From assembly GCF_003054045.1 (NCBI RefSeq), contig NZ_QBKH01000005.1, positions 248,001 to 312,000 of the forward strand: a DNA stretch of 64,000 bases, read 5' to 3'. Both the position numbers and the translations under genes were made by a program. Shown piece by piece: positions 1-7,822 of this stretch (its first letter is position 1; each line of letters begins with the position of its first letter). Below the pieces are notes generated by a model that saw only the letters and a program-made list of their open reading frames with translations, did no database searches and was not told the DNA's origin. The stretch is from Sphingobacterium faecium. Its GTDB lineage: Bacteria > Bacteroidota > Bacteroidia > Sphingobacteriales > Sphingobacteriaceae.

Positions 1-1
1 A

Positions 2-253
2 ATCAATGCTTGGAAAACTGTATCTAATACTAAAATTGACTTAATTGATTATGAGAAGATAACGATATTGTCGAATATAGCAGAAGTTAAAGATCTATTG
101 AATAGTAAAAGAGAGTTTTTGATGAATTTTGTTTATTTAAATAATAACCAAACAGATAAAAATGCAAAACAGACCTTTAAGCTGTTAATTTTAGATATAA
201 TTCAAATGGAAAGAACCATACAGAAATATATTGAATTTTATAAAAAACAGTAA
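2..253 (+). CDS. C-terminal part of an unknown protein, cut by window edge
   Basis: The reading frame is open from base 2 to the TAA at 251-253, so this is the 3' end of a longer gene and not a 61-residue protein starting at the TTG at 68. The visible 83 residues are rich in Ile, Leu, Lys and Asn and look helical, ending IEFYKKQ. I recognise no family. A hairpin terminator overlaps the stop codon and is shared with the convergent gene at 304-753. That it is a real gene end rests on the unbroken frame and the terminator; function is unknown. Confidence 0.55.
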   Translation: MNAWKTVSNTKIDLIDYEKITILSNIAEVKDLLNSKREFLMNFVYLNNNQTDKNAKQTFKLLILDIIQMERTIQKYIEFYKKQ

Positions 254-278
254 AGCCACATCTCTCGACGTGGCTTTT
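252..278. terminator. Bidirectional terminator between convergent genes
   Basis: The stem GCCAC/GTGGC is flanked by an A-run on the left and a T-run on the right, so it can work in both directions. The same element, with small changes, ends the paralogues at 3760-3786 and 17794-17820 and so belongs to the duplicated module. Confidence 0.6.
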
Positions 279-303
279 ACTAAACATATGAAATTTACTT
301 AAC

Positions 304-753
304 TTACTTATACGAGTTAATAGATTGAGATACTTTCCAGTTACCACCATCATTGACTAATGTCACGAGATCAATTTTGGTAAATCCGTCAAACTGCATG
401 GTTACTTTGGCTAGCATATAATCACTTGACTGCTCAACGATTGTAGCACTTGTTTTACAGTTCAACTGCTCGCCTTTTTGCTTTTTCAAGAATGAGATTA
501 CTTCTGAACGGTTATTGATCCTATTTGTTGAAGCATGTACTTTCTGATTAAAATCTGATGTAAACAATTGCTCTACTCCTGCTGACTGTCCTTCGGTCAT
601 CACAGCAACGTAATGATCAATGGCTAGATCTGCTGTGGATAGGTTGACAGTTGTTTTTTTAGAGTTGTGTCCTACTGGTTTGCCTGCTGCCATAGTGCAT
701 GTAGATACTGCGATCAAGGCTGCTGCTACGAATGTTTTTGCTAAAGTTTTCAT
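304..753 (-). CDS. Exported NTF2-like (DUF4440/lumazine-binding-like) protein, copy 1 of 3
   Basis: The 149-residue protein has a clear signal peptide (residues 1-23, MKTLAKTF then a hydrophobic core ending TMAAG). A small alpha+beta domain follows from about residue 40 to 149, with the ADLAIDHYVAVMTEG helix, an FTSDF segment and a closing VNDGGNWKVSQ strand. This layout is typical of NTF2-like domains of the putative lumazine-binding/DUF4440 type. Such secreted proteins have no established enzymatic role, and none is claimed here. It is about 90 percent identical by eye to the protein at 17846-18295 and to the frameshifted copy at 3812-4260. All three share the promoter region and terminator. 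Copy 1 has a Cys in the signal peptide (STCTM) where copy 3 has Phe (STFAM). Confidence 0.75.
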   Translation of the reverse strand: MKTLAKTFVAAALIAVSTCTMAAGKPVGHNSKKTTVNLSTADLAIDHYVAVMTEGQSAGVEQLFTSDFNQKVHASTNRINNRSEVISFLKKQKGEQLNCKTSATIVEQSSDYMLAKVTMQFDGFTKIDLVTLVNDGGNWKVSQSINSYK

Positions 754-810
754 AATGTCTTTGTATTATATTGTTAGTTTTTTGTTTATACATGTTTGTA
801 ATTGTTGATT

Positions 811-837
811 CAAAAGTAGGGTGTAATTCGTCCCTAC
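811..837 (-). promoter_or_regulatory. Promoter and operator-like repeat of NTF2 copy 1
   Basis: Read on the minus strand, TACTTTTG (811-818) fits the Bacteroidota -7 consensus TAnnTTTG. It overlaps an inverted repeat with arms GTAGG (816-820) and CCTAC (833-837). Both elements recur at the same place before the other two copies (4350 and 18409) although the spacer bases differ, which suggests selection on a regulator site. I see no convincing -33 box. Confidence 0.5.
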
Positions 838-1203
838 CCTATGGCAATTAGACTAAACCAACTAAAAACTCGGTGAATGGTGGAAATGGGGAGGTGAAGA
901 TAAGTTCTTTAAAGAAATGCGAAATTTGCAGATCAAAGTTGGCATGTGTGTTATGGATTTAATCTTGCGGAGGAACGATTTCAAGATAGAAAACAAGTAG
1001 CAACAAAAAAGTATATGGCGCATAATAACATAGAGAATGCCACTATTTAAGTAAACAATGGTATTCTCTATATTGAATCTGGATTATTATGTATAATGTT
1101 ATTGAAATATAATCAATAATCAACTTTTTGAATTTTAATTTATTATATGGTATTTCCTATCTCATCAAAGTCGCAATACAATAAACTGAAAACATCAGCT
1201 TTC
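838..1203. other. Gene-free gap with module edge and inverted repeat
   Basis: The shared part of the NTF2 module ends near base 899 at AGGTGAA. Beyond it a frame is open to a stop near 1000 (WKWGGEDKFFKEM and on), perhaps a gene remnant. At 1030-1071 two 13-base arms (ATAGAGAATGCCA and TGGTATTCTCTAT, one mismatch) enclose 16 bases. There is no T-run, so it is not a plain terminator. Confidence 0.35.
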
Positions 1204-2289
1204 TTAAGGTTTGACAGTTGGACCGTCCACTATAAGTTGACCGTTAGGTAAAATTTTCAGTTCATCTAAGAATACTAAGCGCTGACTGCCTGTTTTAGTC
1301 GTGCGGGCATGATATACACACCATACTTTGCCTTCTTTATCTCTCAAAAGACTGTTGTGACCCGTCCCTGAAACAATACCTCCATGGGATATGTTTTTTT
1401 GTAATATAGGGTTTGTTGCAGACTTTTCGAATGGGCCAAGTGGATTTGAGGCTGTTGCATAGCCAACAGCATAATTCTCTCCTCCGAAATGATTTGCGGA
1501 GTACATCATGTAATAGAGATTGTTATGCTTAAAGAGATAGGATCCTTCTGTCCATCTTCTATTCACTTCACCTGAAGTCACAGACCTGCTCTCCCATTCA
1601 GATTGTTTATCATCCCTGGAGATAGGAGGACGTAACAATAATGTTGGCTCTCCAATTACATGCGAAAAATCTGAAGCTAGCTCTACTCCATATATCCAGC
1701 TTTCTTCTATTTCATCAAACATCCCCTGTTGCTTTGCCCAAGCTGCAATCTCCGATTGAACTGGATTTTTATAACAGCATCTGGAATAGTAAAGATACAA
1801 ACGTCCATCTTCAGCAAAGTACACATTACCGTCAATAATGGGATATCCGGGGTCAAATAACGGACGACCTGTCAAATCAATAAATGGGCCTGTAGGATGG
1901 GTTGAGGTTGCGATACCAATACGATAATTTTCTAATTCATCATTCGGATTTTCTTTCCAATGTGCACTGTAAAACATATAGTACTTTCCTCCACGCTTAT
2001 ATACTTCTGGAGCCCAAAAATCTTTCGTCCCCCAGCTTTTATCTTGCTGAGCGGTATACACGGTCCCCCTATGCTCCCATTGTTTTAGATCCTTAGAAGA
2101 ATAGGCTACAAAACCATGCTCTACTCCACCAGTACCATACATATAATAGGCATCTGTTTCTTGATCATAGAGTACAAATGGGTCACCAAAAGCAACATCG
2201 AGTGGATTATTTGATTGGGCTTTTGAGGTGGAGAAAAACAACTGCCAGCAACCCATCAATAAGAATAAACATACATTTTTAGTAATCAT
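1204..2289 (-). CDS. Exported glycoside hydrolase family 43 (five-bladed beta-propeller)
   Basis: The 361-residue protein has a signal peptide (1-24, ending STSKA). The GH43 signature follows: catalytic base Asp36 in FGDPFVLY, the WAPEVY motif at 92-97, the pKa-tuning Asp153 in IIDGNVY, and the general acid Glu248 in WTEGSYL. A GTGHNS motif lies near the C-terminus. GH43 enzymes invert the anomeric centre and mostly act as arabinofuranosidases, xylosidases or arabinanases; substrate cannot be read here. It is divergent from a second GH43 gene at 2735 across a 445-base spacer, and the pair lies between two NTF2 modules. No SusC/SusD genes are adjacent, so this is not a complete utilisation locus. 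Confidence 0.88.
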   Translation of the reverse strand: MITKNVCLFLLMGCWQLFFSTSKAQSNNPLDVAFGDPFVLYDQETDAYYMYGTGGVEHGFVAYSSKDLKQWEHRGTVYTAQQDKSWGTKDFWAPEVYKRGGKYYMFYSAHWKENPNDELENYRIGIATSTHPTGPFIDLTGRPLFDPGYPIIDGNVYFAEDGRLYLYYSRCCYKNPVQSEIAAWAKQQGMFDEIEESWIYGVELASDFSHVIGEPTLLLRPPISRDDKQSEWESRSVTSGEVNRRWTEGSYLFKHNNLYYMMYSANHFGGENYAVGYATASNPLGPFEKSATNPILQKNISHGGIVSGTGHNSLLRDKEGKVWCVYHARTTKTGSQRLVFLDELKILPNGQLIVDGPTVKP

Positions 2290-2734
2290 ATTTCAATTAT
2301 TTTTTAAATACAGTGCCCACCTCCGCCCAATGAACCAGATCGTTCGATCGTTAGATAGGCATCAATCGATTCCCTTTATCATCTCCCCAATCGACAATAA
2401 TTCAATAGAATAAACTAAAAACTTAAAGCGCTGTTTTAATTTCACATCTGTTTACATCTGTTCACAATTTGGCTATTCATACCTACCGATAGACTATTCA
2501 TCTCAGGTTCTGTAATTTACCTTTTTATTTATCAATTTTATTTTTTTTGTTTATAATTGTATTGAAGCCCAATTACAAATCTATATCACGTAAAAATGTA
2601 AATTAAACTTTACATCATATTGCCCATTTTATTCAAAATCATTCCAATTTGTATCATGTGTGAGCAAAATGATCAACAGATTCATCGGTATTTGAATTTA
2701 TGGCCAATTCTTCACAAGATTTGAATTCAAAAAA
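2290..2734. promoter_or_regulatory. Divergent promoter region between two GH43 genes with tandem repeats
   Basis: This 445-base spacer must hold both GH43 promoters. It contains a 10-base tandem repeat, ACATCTGTTT then ACATCTGTTC, at 2444-2463, and an 8-base tandem repeat, GATCGTTC then GATCGTTA, at 2338-2353. Direct repeats about one helical turn apart are common regulator sites. The regulator is unknown and no regulatory gene is adjacent. Confidence 0.35.
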
Positions 2735-3709
2735 ATGAAAATTATGACAAGCATTCCTTATCGTTTAATATCGATTATATGTTTATTTTTTATACTATCG
2801 TTATATTGTAATGCCAATGATGATAAGTCTATTAAAATTATCGAAAACGAGCTACCTATTGCAGACCCTTACGTATTATTCCATAATGGCAAATACTATG
2901 CATATGGCACCCGCATAGATGGTTTTGAAGTTTATATTTCCGATGATCTCAAACATTGGAAGCGTAATAAAAATTTAGCACTTTCCCCTCAAGACTCTTG
3001 GGGAACACGATGGTTCTGGGCACCAGAGGTATATTACGTAACCGCTAAGAAAAAGTTTTACATGTTCTACTCCGTTGATGAACATATTTGTGTGGCTTCT
3101 TCCTCAAGCCCGGAAGGGCCTTTTATTCAAGAAGAAAAAAAGCCTATTATTGCCAAAGAAAAAGGAATTGACAGTTCTCTTTTTATCGATGATGACGGAA
3201 CTCCATATTTATTTTATGTCCGATTTACGGATGGAAATGTCATTTGGATGGCTGAGATGAACAATGATTTACAAAGTATAAAAGCAGAAACGCTCACAAA
3301 ATGCATGAGCGCAAGTGAACCATGGGAGAAGAAGCAAGCTACAGTCGTCGAAGGGCCGTCGATCTTAAAACGAGGCAACACGTACTATTTAATTTACTCT
3401 GCCAATCATTTTGAAAGCCAGGATTACGCCGTAGGCTATGCAACAGCCAGTTCACCCAAAGGTCCTTGGAAGAAATATAGTGGCAACCCCATCCTAAGGA
3501 GAGACCATCCCTCAGCATCGGGATTGCTCGGCACAGGTCATGGAGCTCCATTTATAAGTGCTGATGGCGGATATAAATATATATACCATGCTCATGCCAG
3601 CTCAACAAGTGTCGCTCCACGGACATCTTACATTAATGCTTTAGCAATTTCATCTGATGGCGTAATCAGCATTGTTGGAGAACCTATTAGACCGATAATT
3701 GTTAAATAA
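2735..3709 (+). CDS. Exported glycoside hydrolase family 43
   Basis: The 324-residue protein has a signal peptide of about 27 residues (MKIMTSIPYR then a hydrophobic run to CNAN). GH43 residues are all present: catalytic base Asp44 in IADPYVL, WAPEVYY at 95-101, the second Asp146 in GIDSSLF, and general acid Glu206 in VVEGPSI. The GTGHG motif near residue 277 matches the metal-site His of the propeller core. A second Met at residue 4 is a possible alternative start. It is related to the neighbour at 1204-2289 (shared SANHF, YAVGYATAS and NPIL segments) but shorter, lacking an insertion around residues 170-200 of that protein. This points to old duplication with possible change of substrate. 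Confidence 0.88.
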   Translation: MKIMTSIPYRLISIICLFFILSLYCNANDDKSIKIIENELPIADPYVLFHNGKYYAYGTRIDGFEVYISDDLKHWKRNKNLALSPQDSWGTRWFWAPEVYYVTAKKKFYMFYSVDEHICVASSSSPEGPFIQEEKKPIIAKEKGIDSSLFIDDDGTPYLFYVRFTDGNVIWMAEMNNDLQSIKAETLTKCMSASEPWEKKQATVVEGPSILKRGNTYYLIYSANHFESQDYAVGYATASSPKGPWKKYSGNPILRRDHPSASGLLGTGHGAPFISADGGYKYIYHAHASSTSVAPRTSYINALAISSDGVISIVGEPIRPIIVK

Positions 3710-3759
3710 AGATGTTAAACCGTATTAATCGGGCAACACAGCTTAGGATACTAAAAAGC

Positions 3760-3786
3760 AAAGCCAAATCTTGCGACGTGGCTTTT
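3760..3786. terminator. Terminator of NTF2 copy 2 module
   Basis: This is the same A-run, GCCA/TGGC stem and T-run as at 252-278, with a slightly worn stem. It separates the convergent GH43 gene and the NTF2 pseudogene. Confidence 0.5.
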
Positions 3787-3811
3787 ACTAAACATATGAT
3801 TAAACAGTAAA

Positions 3812-4260
3812 TTACTTATACGAGTTGATGGATTGGGATACTTTCCAGTTGCCGCCATCATTGACCAAGGTGACTAAGTCGGTCTTGGTAAATCCTTCAA
3901 ATTGTTGGGTCACTTTTGCAAGCATATAATCACTTGACTGCTCAACGATTGTGGTGCTTGTTTTACAGTTCAACTGCTGGCCTTTTTGTTTTTTCAAGAA
4001 GGAAATAACTTCTGGACGGCTGTTGGTCTTATCTTTTGATGCATGTACTTTTTGGTTGAAGTCGGAAGTGAACAGTTGCTCTACTCCTGCTGACTGCCCT
4101 CAGTCATAACGGCTACGTAATGATCAATGGCTAGATCTGCTGTGGATAGGTTGACAGTTGCTTTTGTAGAGTTGTCTCCTGCTGGTTTTGCTGCTGCCAT
4201 AGTGCATGTAGATACTGCGATCAAGGCTGCTGCTACTAATGTTTTTGCTAAAGTGTTCAT
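3812..4260 (-). pseudogene. Frameshifted NTF2-like exported protein, copy 2 of 3
   Basis: The span is 449 bases, one short of the 450 of both intact copies. The start ATG is at 4258-4260 and the frame matches copies 1 and 3 through VAVMTEG. A missing base near 4099-4103 (CCCTCAGTC here, CCCTTCGGTC in copy 3) then shifts the frame to a TAG at 4081-4083. The rest of the homology, to the TAA at 3812-3814, lies in the other frame. The remainder is not eroded, and promoter and terminator are intact, so the lesion is recent or a sequencing error. Confidence 0.8.
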
Positions 4261-4349
4261 ATTGTCTTTATGTTATATTGTTATTAAGTTGCATCAGCCC
4301 CACATCAACCAACTCAAACCCTGGTGCTTGCTAAAAGCAATTGTTGATT

Positions 4350-4376
4350 CAAAAGTAGGATGTAAATCGACCCTAC
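4350..4376 (-). promoter_or_regulatory. Promoter/operator of NTF2 copy 2
   Basis: TACTTTTG on the minus strand (4350-4357) with the GTAGG/CCTAC inverted repeat corresponds to the element before copy 1. This module also carries a roughly 45-base segment (from GTTGCATCAGCCCCACATC, about 4287-4332) that copy 3 has and copy 1 lacks, so copies 2 and 3 are the closer pair. Confidence 0.45.
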
Positions 4377-4448
4377 CCTATGACAATTAGATTAAACCAA
4401 CTAAAAACTCGGTGAATGGTGGAAATAGGTAGGTGAAGGTCACAAAAA

Positions 4449-4472
4449 AACCGCTTGGTCATCCAAGCGGTT
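4449..4472 (-). terminator. Terminator of Rpn-type nuclease gene
   Basis: A perfect 10-base stem AACCGCTTGG with a TCAT loop is followed, on the minus strand, by a run of T. Near copies of the hairpin occur at 7748-7772 (also next to a scrap of an Rpn gene) and at 54716-54740. Confidence 0.7.
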
Positions 4473-4494
4473 CTGTATATTTTGAAAATATGTT

Positions 4495-5427
4495 CTACTT
4501 CAGTTTTTCGATCTCCTCGATGGCAAGACCGGTACCCTTAGCAATATCTGCTACAGGTAAACCCATTTTCTTAAATTCTAATGCAATAGCAAGCTTTTCT
4601 GCCTTAAGCTTAGCACGCTCTTCTAAACGCCCTTTCTCAATGCCTTTAGCAATACCTTGCTTCTCTGCTTTATCCAATAAATATTCTTGAGTGCCCATTA
4701 TATTACTCCTTCCTAATTTGTTTTCAATTTCTGACTCAAATATAGCTAAACTACCCTGATTTTCAAAGCCTACGTAATACGTTAAAAAATTATAGAGACC
4801 CTGACGCGTACTCTTATCCATTTTGCGACTCATCATCTCATCATACAGATCATGCTTGATATCCTTCAGTCTTTCGTCACTGATATTTTTATTCTTGATA
4901 GCCAATAATGTGGTCAGTACCACAACTGCGAATGGGTTAACATCAGTACGTAATGCGACCTCATCCTGATGCAACACCTTGTAACTATTAAAACGGTAAT
5001 GGAGAATGGTGCCCATGAACTCCTTAACATAAACAGATGGATGGTAACTTTGGTTATCGTCGGCAAGAATAGCAATGGCAGAGATTGGAACCTGATACTT
5101 ATCGGATATTTTATAGTAATATCGAAACATGCGCTCTGCAAGATCTCCCTTGCCTCTACTGGACTGTACCTCAATATGGCACAGCACAAACTGCTCACCG
5201 CTGTCTTTCAAATAGACTTTGACCAACTTATCTACAAAACGCACTCCCTTGCCGTTGGGCTCTGGAGGAAATAAGGACTCAAACTCTTTGTCTAAATAAT
5301 CAAAGGGTTTACTCAGATCAAATATACCTGCTGAATCGGCAAAGAAAAACGCTAAAAAATGCGCAAAAGTCTGCTCTAAAATAGACTTCCAGAGCAGATC
5401 ATCAACGGGATTGGAAGATTTACTCAT
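4495..5427 (-). CDS. Rpn family recombination-promoting nuclease / PD-(D/E)XK transposase-like protein
   Basis: The 310-residue protein carries a PD-(D/E)XK nuclease core at the N-terminus: Asp66 in FVDKLVKVYL, then the HIEVQ motif with Glu86 and Gln88, followed by AERMFRYYYKI. This is the arrangement of the Rpn/PDDEXK_2 transposase-like families. Family members are DNA endonucleases that raise recombination; they are patchily distributed and often occur as many paralogues and relics. The C-terminal third is charged and helical (KGIEKGRLEERAKLKAEKLA), and the last 20 residues form a small helical motif found in many such proteins. It stands alone, convergent to nothing, with its own terminator. 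Relics of related genes' last codons appear at 7793-7822 and 54425-54442. Confidence 0.8.
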   Translation of the reverse strand: MSKSSNPVDDLLWKSILEQTFAHFLAFFFADSAGIFDLSKPFDYLDKEFESLFPPEPNGKGVRFVDKLVKVYLKDSGEQFVLCHIEVQSSRGKGDLAERMFRYYYKISDKYQVPISAIAILADDNQSYHPSVYVKEFMGTILHYRFNSYKVLHQDEVALRTDVNPFAVVVLTTLLAIKNKNISDERLKDIKHDLYDEMMSRKMDKSTRQGLYNFLTYYVGFENQGSLAIFESEIENKLGRSNIMGTQEYLLDKAEKQGIAKGIEKGRLEERAKLKAEKLAIALEFKKMGLPVADIAKGTGLAIEEIEKLK

Positions 5428-5765
5428 AATAAACTGTTTATAATAAGGTTACTATAGTAAAGATACAAAATAAAGAATAGTAAGACTAATATTTTTAGCA
5501 AATAAAATCTGTGAGAAAATGGGAAATTTAAAGGATAGTGAGCGCGAGCTTGTTGTGCTTCTAATCATGTTGAAGAGCGATTAAAAAATAAACAATCATC
5601 GGTACAAAACGGTATACTTAATTCAATAGAAGAATAAATAATTTACTAACATTAGGAACTCCGTTGTATAAGACTGTTAATGAATTTTAGTACAATGCAA
5701 CATTTGCTTAAATATATCTTATTTTAGGTTCAAAAATCTGACTTTAGGTTGTAAATTAAAATATA
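5428..5765. other. Gene-free gap with a possible coding remnant
   Basis: The spacer is AT-rich. At 5566-5637 a frame reads HVEERLKNKQ and continues to IEE then a stop; upstream codons (EREL...) sit in another frame. This resembles a decayed gene end read on the plus strand. I do not recognise the family. Confidence 0.3.
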
Positions 5766-6509
5766 ATGATTGATAAATTATACCAGGATTTAAATTTGGT
5801 GCAATTCTATGACTATGATAATCCATGGTCAGAGAGTTATGATGTGATAAGTAATTTCGTAAAAATAGATGATAGCGTTTTAGATATAGGCTGCGGCACA
5901 GGTACATTAGCAAGCGAGCTTATCCATAGATGTAAAGAAATATACGCCTTGGATATATCTGTAGAGATGTTAACAATAGCGAAGGAAAAAACATCAAACG
6001 TCAATTGGATCCATGCGAGTGCTTCATCATTTTCATTTGATAAGAAGTTTGATTTCATTTTTTTATCGGGTCATAGCTTTCAGACGCTGTTAACTGAAAA
6101 TGATCGTTTAAAACTCTTGAAAAATATCGAAAATCACTTAAAAGATGATGGAACTTTCGTTTTTGATAGTCGAAATCCATTAGTGCAAGAATGGACTACA
6201 TGGGGAGAAAAAGAGTCGATTCGATATTTTAAGCATCCTAATTACGGAATCATAAAAGCATGGAATGATTGGGAAGCGAAAGATGAAATTATAACATACC
6301 AAACCTTTTATGAGGTTTTGCATACTGATAAAAGGTGGGTGGCTTCTTCTCAGATATCTTTCCCTATGAAAGAAGAAATCTATTCATTACTTGATCAAGC
6401 AGAATTAAGTGTTAACCATTTGTATGGGGACTGGCAATTAAATCCATATACGGACAAAAGTGATGAAATGATTTTTGTAGGTAGCAAAAGAATAATCAGT
6501 ATGGAATGA
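5766..6509 (+). CDS. Class I SAM-dependent methyltransferase
   Basis: The 247-residue protein has methyltransferase motif I VLDIGCGTGT (38-47), the acidic end of strand 2 in YALDIS, FIFLSGHSFQTLL after strand 4, and DDGTFVFDSRNP for strand 5. This is a typical Rossmann-fold small-molecule methyltransferase of the Methyltransf_25/11 type and should be cytosolic, since it has no signal peptide. The substrate cannot be inferred. The next gene starts 59 bases later in the same direction, so they may be co-transcribed, but nothing links their functions. Confidence 0.85.
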   Translation: MIDKLYQDLNLVQFYDYDNPWSESYDVISNFVKIDDSVLDIGCGTGTLASELIHRCKEIYALDISVEMLTIAKEKTSNVNWIHASASSFSFDKKFDFIFLSGHSFQTLLTENDRLKLLKNIENHLKDDGTFVFDSRNPLVQEWTTWGEKESIRYFKHPNYGIIKAWNDWEAKDEIITYQTFYEVLHTDKRWVASSQISFPMKEEIYSLLDQAELSVNHLYGDWQLNPYTDKSDEMIFVGSKRIISME

Positions 6510-6568
6510 TATTAACGATTTAATGAAATTAACCTGTTTTATAGTGCACATACCGAAATTAAAAAAAA

Positions 6569-7525
6569 ATGGATAAAAACCGTCCTTCGTTCATAAAGAG
6601 AATAGCAAAAATATTCTTGAAAACAATCATCGGAATTGTAGTGATAATCGCTATCCTACTCATCGCAACATTCGTGATTCATCGGATCAATTTAAGTCGA
6701 GAAGCCGATAAAATTGAAGATTATGGTCAAAAAATAAAAATTTTTGACGGTACAATGAATGTGACAATAGATGGCCACGGTGCAGATACGATTGTATTAC
6801 TCTCCGGATTTGGAACGGCAAGCCCAAGATTGGATTTTGAACCATTAATCAAAGAATTAGACCAGAAATATACAGTGATCACGATTGAACCTTTTGGTTA
6901 TGGATTGAGCAGTGAAACGAAGCGTGAACGCAGTTTGAATAATATGGCGGAAGAAATCCACGAAGTGGTGAAGCAATTAAATCTAAACCGTTTTATATTA
7001 ATGGGGCATTCCATTGCCGGACTTTACAGCTTAGCATATATCAACAAGTATCCAGGTGAAGCAACCGCTTTTGTAGGTATTGATAGCAGTGTGCCAACAC
7101 AACCGTGGCCGGGTTATAATTCGGCACCTATGGATTTTTTAGCCAAAGCAGGTGTAATGCGTGCATTTTTAAAGTTTTTTGGAGATGAAAAACCTAAAGA
7201 CGAATCAGAAGCACACCGTTTTGAACAAAAACACATGATCACGATGAAAGTAACCGGAAACAATACTTTGGACAGAGAAGCAACATCATTGACTATTAGT
7301 TTTAAAGATGCTCAAAAACTAGCTTTCCCGAAGGATTTGCCAATTTTATTATTTGCAGACGAAAACTCAGCTGTCAAAGGCTGGACAGAACTGCACCAAG
7401 AGCAAGCCAACAGCGTGGATAAGGGAAAACTAATCTTATTGCCGGGTTCTCATTATCTACATCATACTCAATCGAAACGCATTGTAGCAGAGCTGGAGTC
7501 GTTTTTAGGAAAACAAAATAATTGA
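6569..7525 (+). CDS. Membrane-anchored alpha/beta hydrolase
   Basis: The 318-residue protein has one N-terminal membrane segment (about 16-37, IIGIVVIIAILLIATFVI) after a basic stretch. An alpha/beta hydrolase domain follows: oxyanion-region LLSGFGTAS (77-85), nucleophile elbow GHSIAGLYS with Ser148, an acidic residue in LLFADENS, and the catalytic His in LPGSHYLHH. The domain should face the periplasm. Substrate is unknown; esterase or peptidase activity is possible. The gene follows the methyltransferase by 59 bases, and a decayed Crp/Fnr gene begins 42 bases after it. Confidence 0.82.
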   Translation: MDKNRPSFIKRIAKIFLKTIIGIVVIIAILLIATFVIHRINLSREADKIEDYGQKIKIFDGTMNVTIDGHGADTIVLLSGFGTASPRLDFEPLIKELDQKYTVITIEPFGYGLSSETKRERSLNNMAEEIHEVVKQLNLNRFILMGHSIAGLYSLAYINKYPGEATAFVGIDSSVPTQPWPGYNSAPMDFLAKAGVMRAFLKFFGDEKPKDESEAHRFEQKHMITMKVTGNNTLDREATSLTISFKDAQKLAFPKDLPILLFADENSAVKGWTELHQEQANSVDKGKLILLPGSHYLHHTQSKRIVAELESFLGKQNN

Positions 7526-7567
7526 GCAAAATATAATTACAATTTGATGTGATAAAAAATATACGTT

Positions 7568-7742
7568 ATGGATTTTATTAGAAAACAACTGGAACAACTT
7601 GTCAGCTTGTCTCATGAGGATTTGCTTTTCTTCTCTTCATGACTAAAAGAAATGTTTATCCTAAAAACAGATTTTATTAGAATATCGAAAAACAGAAAAC
7701 TACCCTTCATCCATAGAAGAAGGAATGATCTGGAATTGCACA
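7568..7742 (+). pseudogene. Decayed 5' part of a Crp/Fnr-type regulator
   Basis: From the ATG at 7568 the frame reads MDFIRKQLEQLVSLSHEDL and on to an in-frame TGA at 7640. It then continues LKEMFILKTDFIRI before switching frame to ENYPSSIEEGM near 7685-7730. These pieces match in order the N-terminal cyclic-nucleotide-binding domain of Bacteroidota Crp/Fnr proteins (a two-helix start, then KxxxFxI...ENYLSFIEEGIIR in family members, from memory). The rest of the gene is missing and the homology stops where the Rpn-type hairpin begins. Confidence 0.55.
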
Positions 7743-7747
7743 AAAAG

Positions 7748-7822
7748 AACCGCTTGGTCATCCCAAACGGTTCTGTCTATTTTATTTTGATGTTCTATTT
7801 CAGTTTTTCGATATTTTCAATG
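7748..7822 (-). pseudogene. Rpn nuclease gene 3' relic with its terminator
   Basis: The hairpin at 7748-7772 (AACCGCTTGG, TCAT loop, imperfect partner CCAAACGGTT) and the following bases match the 3' flank of the Rpn gene at 4449-4500. On the minus strand the frame ends NIENIEKLK then TAG, against AIEEIEKLK then TAG in the intact gene. Only about nine codons survive. The TPR gene's stop codon at 7823 follows directly, so this hairpin now probably ends that gene's transcript. Confidence 0.65.

Noticed and set aside
4433..4690. 85-residue plus-strand open frame
   Set aside because: It runs through the Rpn terminator hairpin and antisense to the Rpn gene end.
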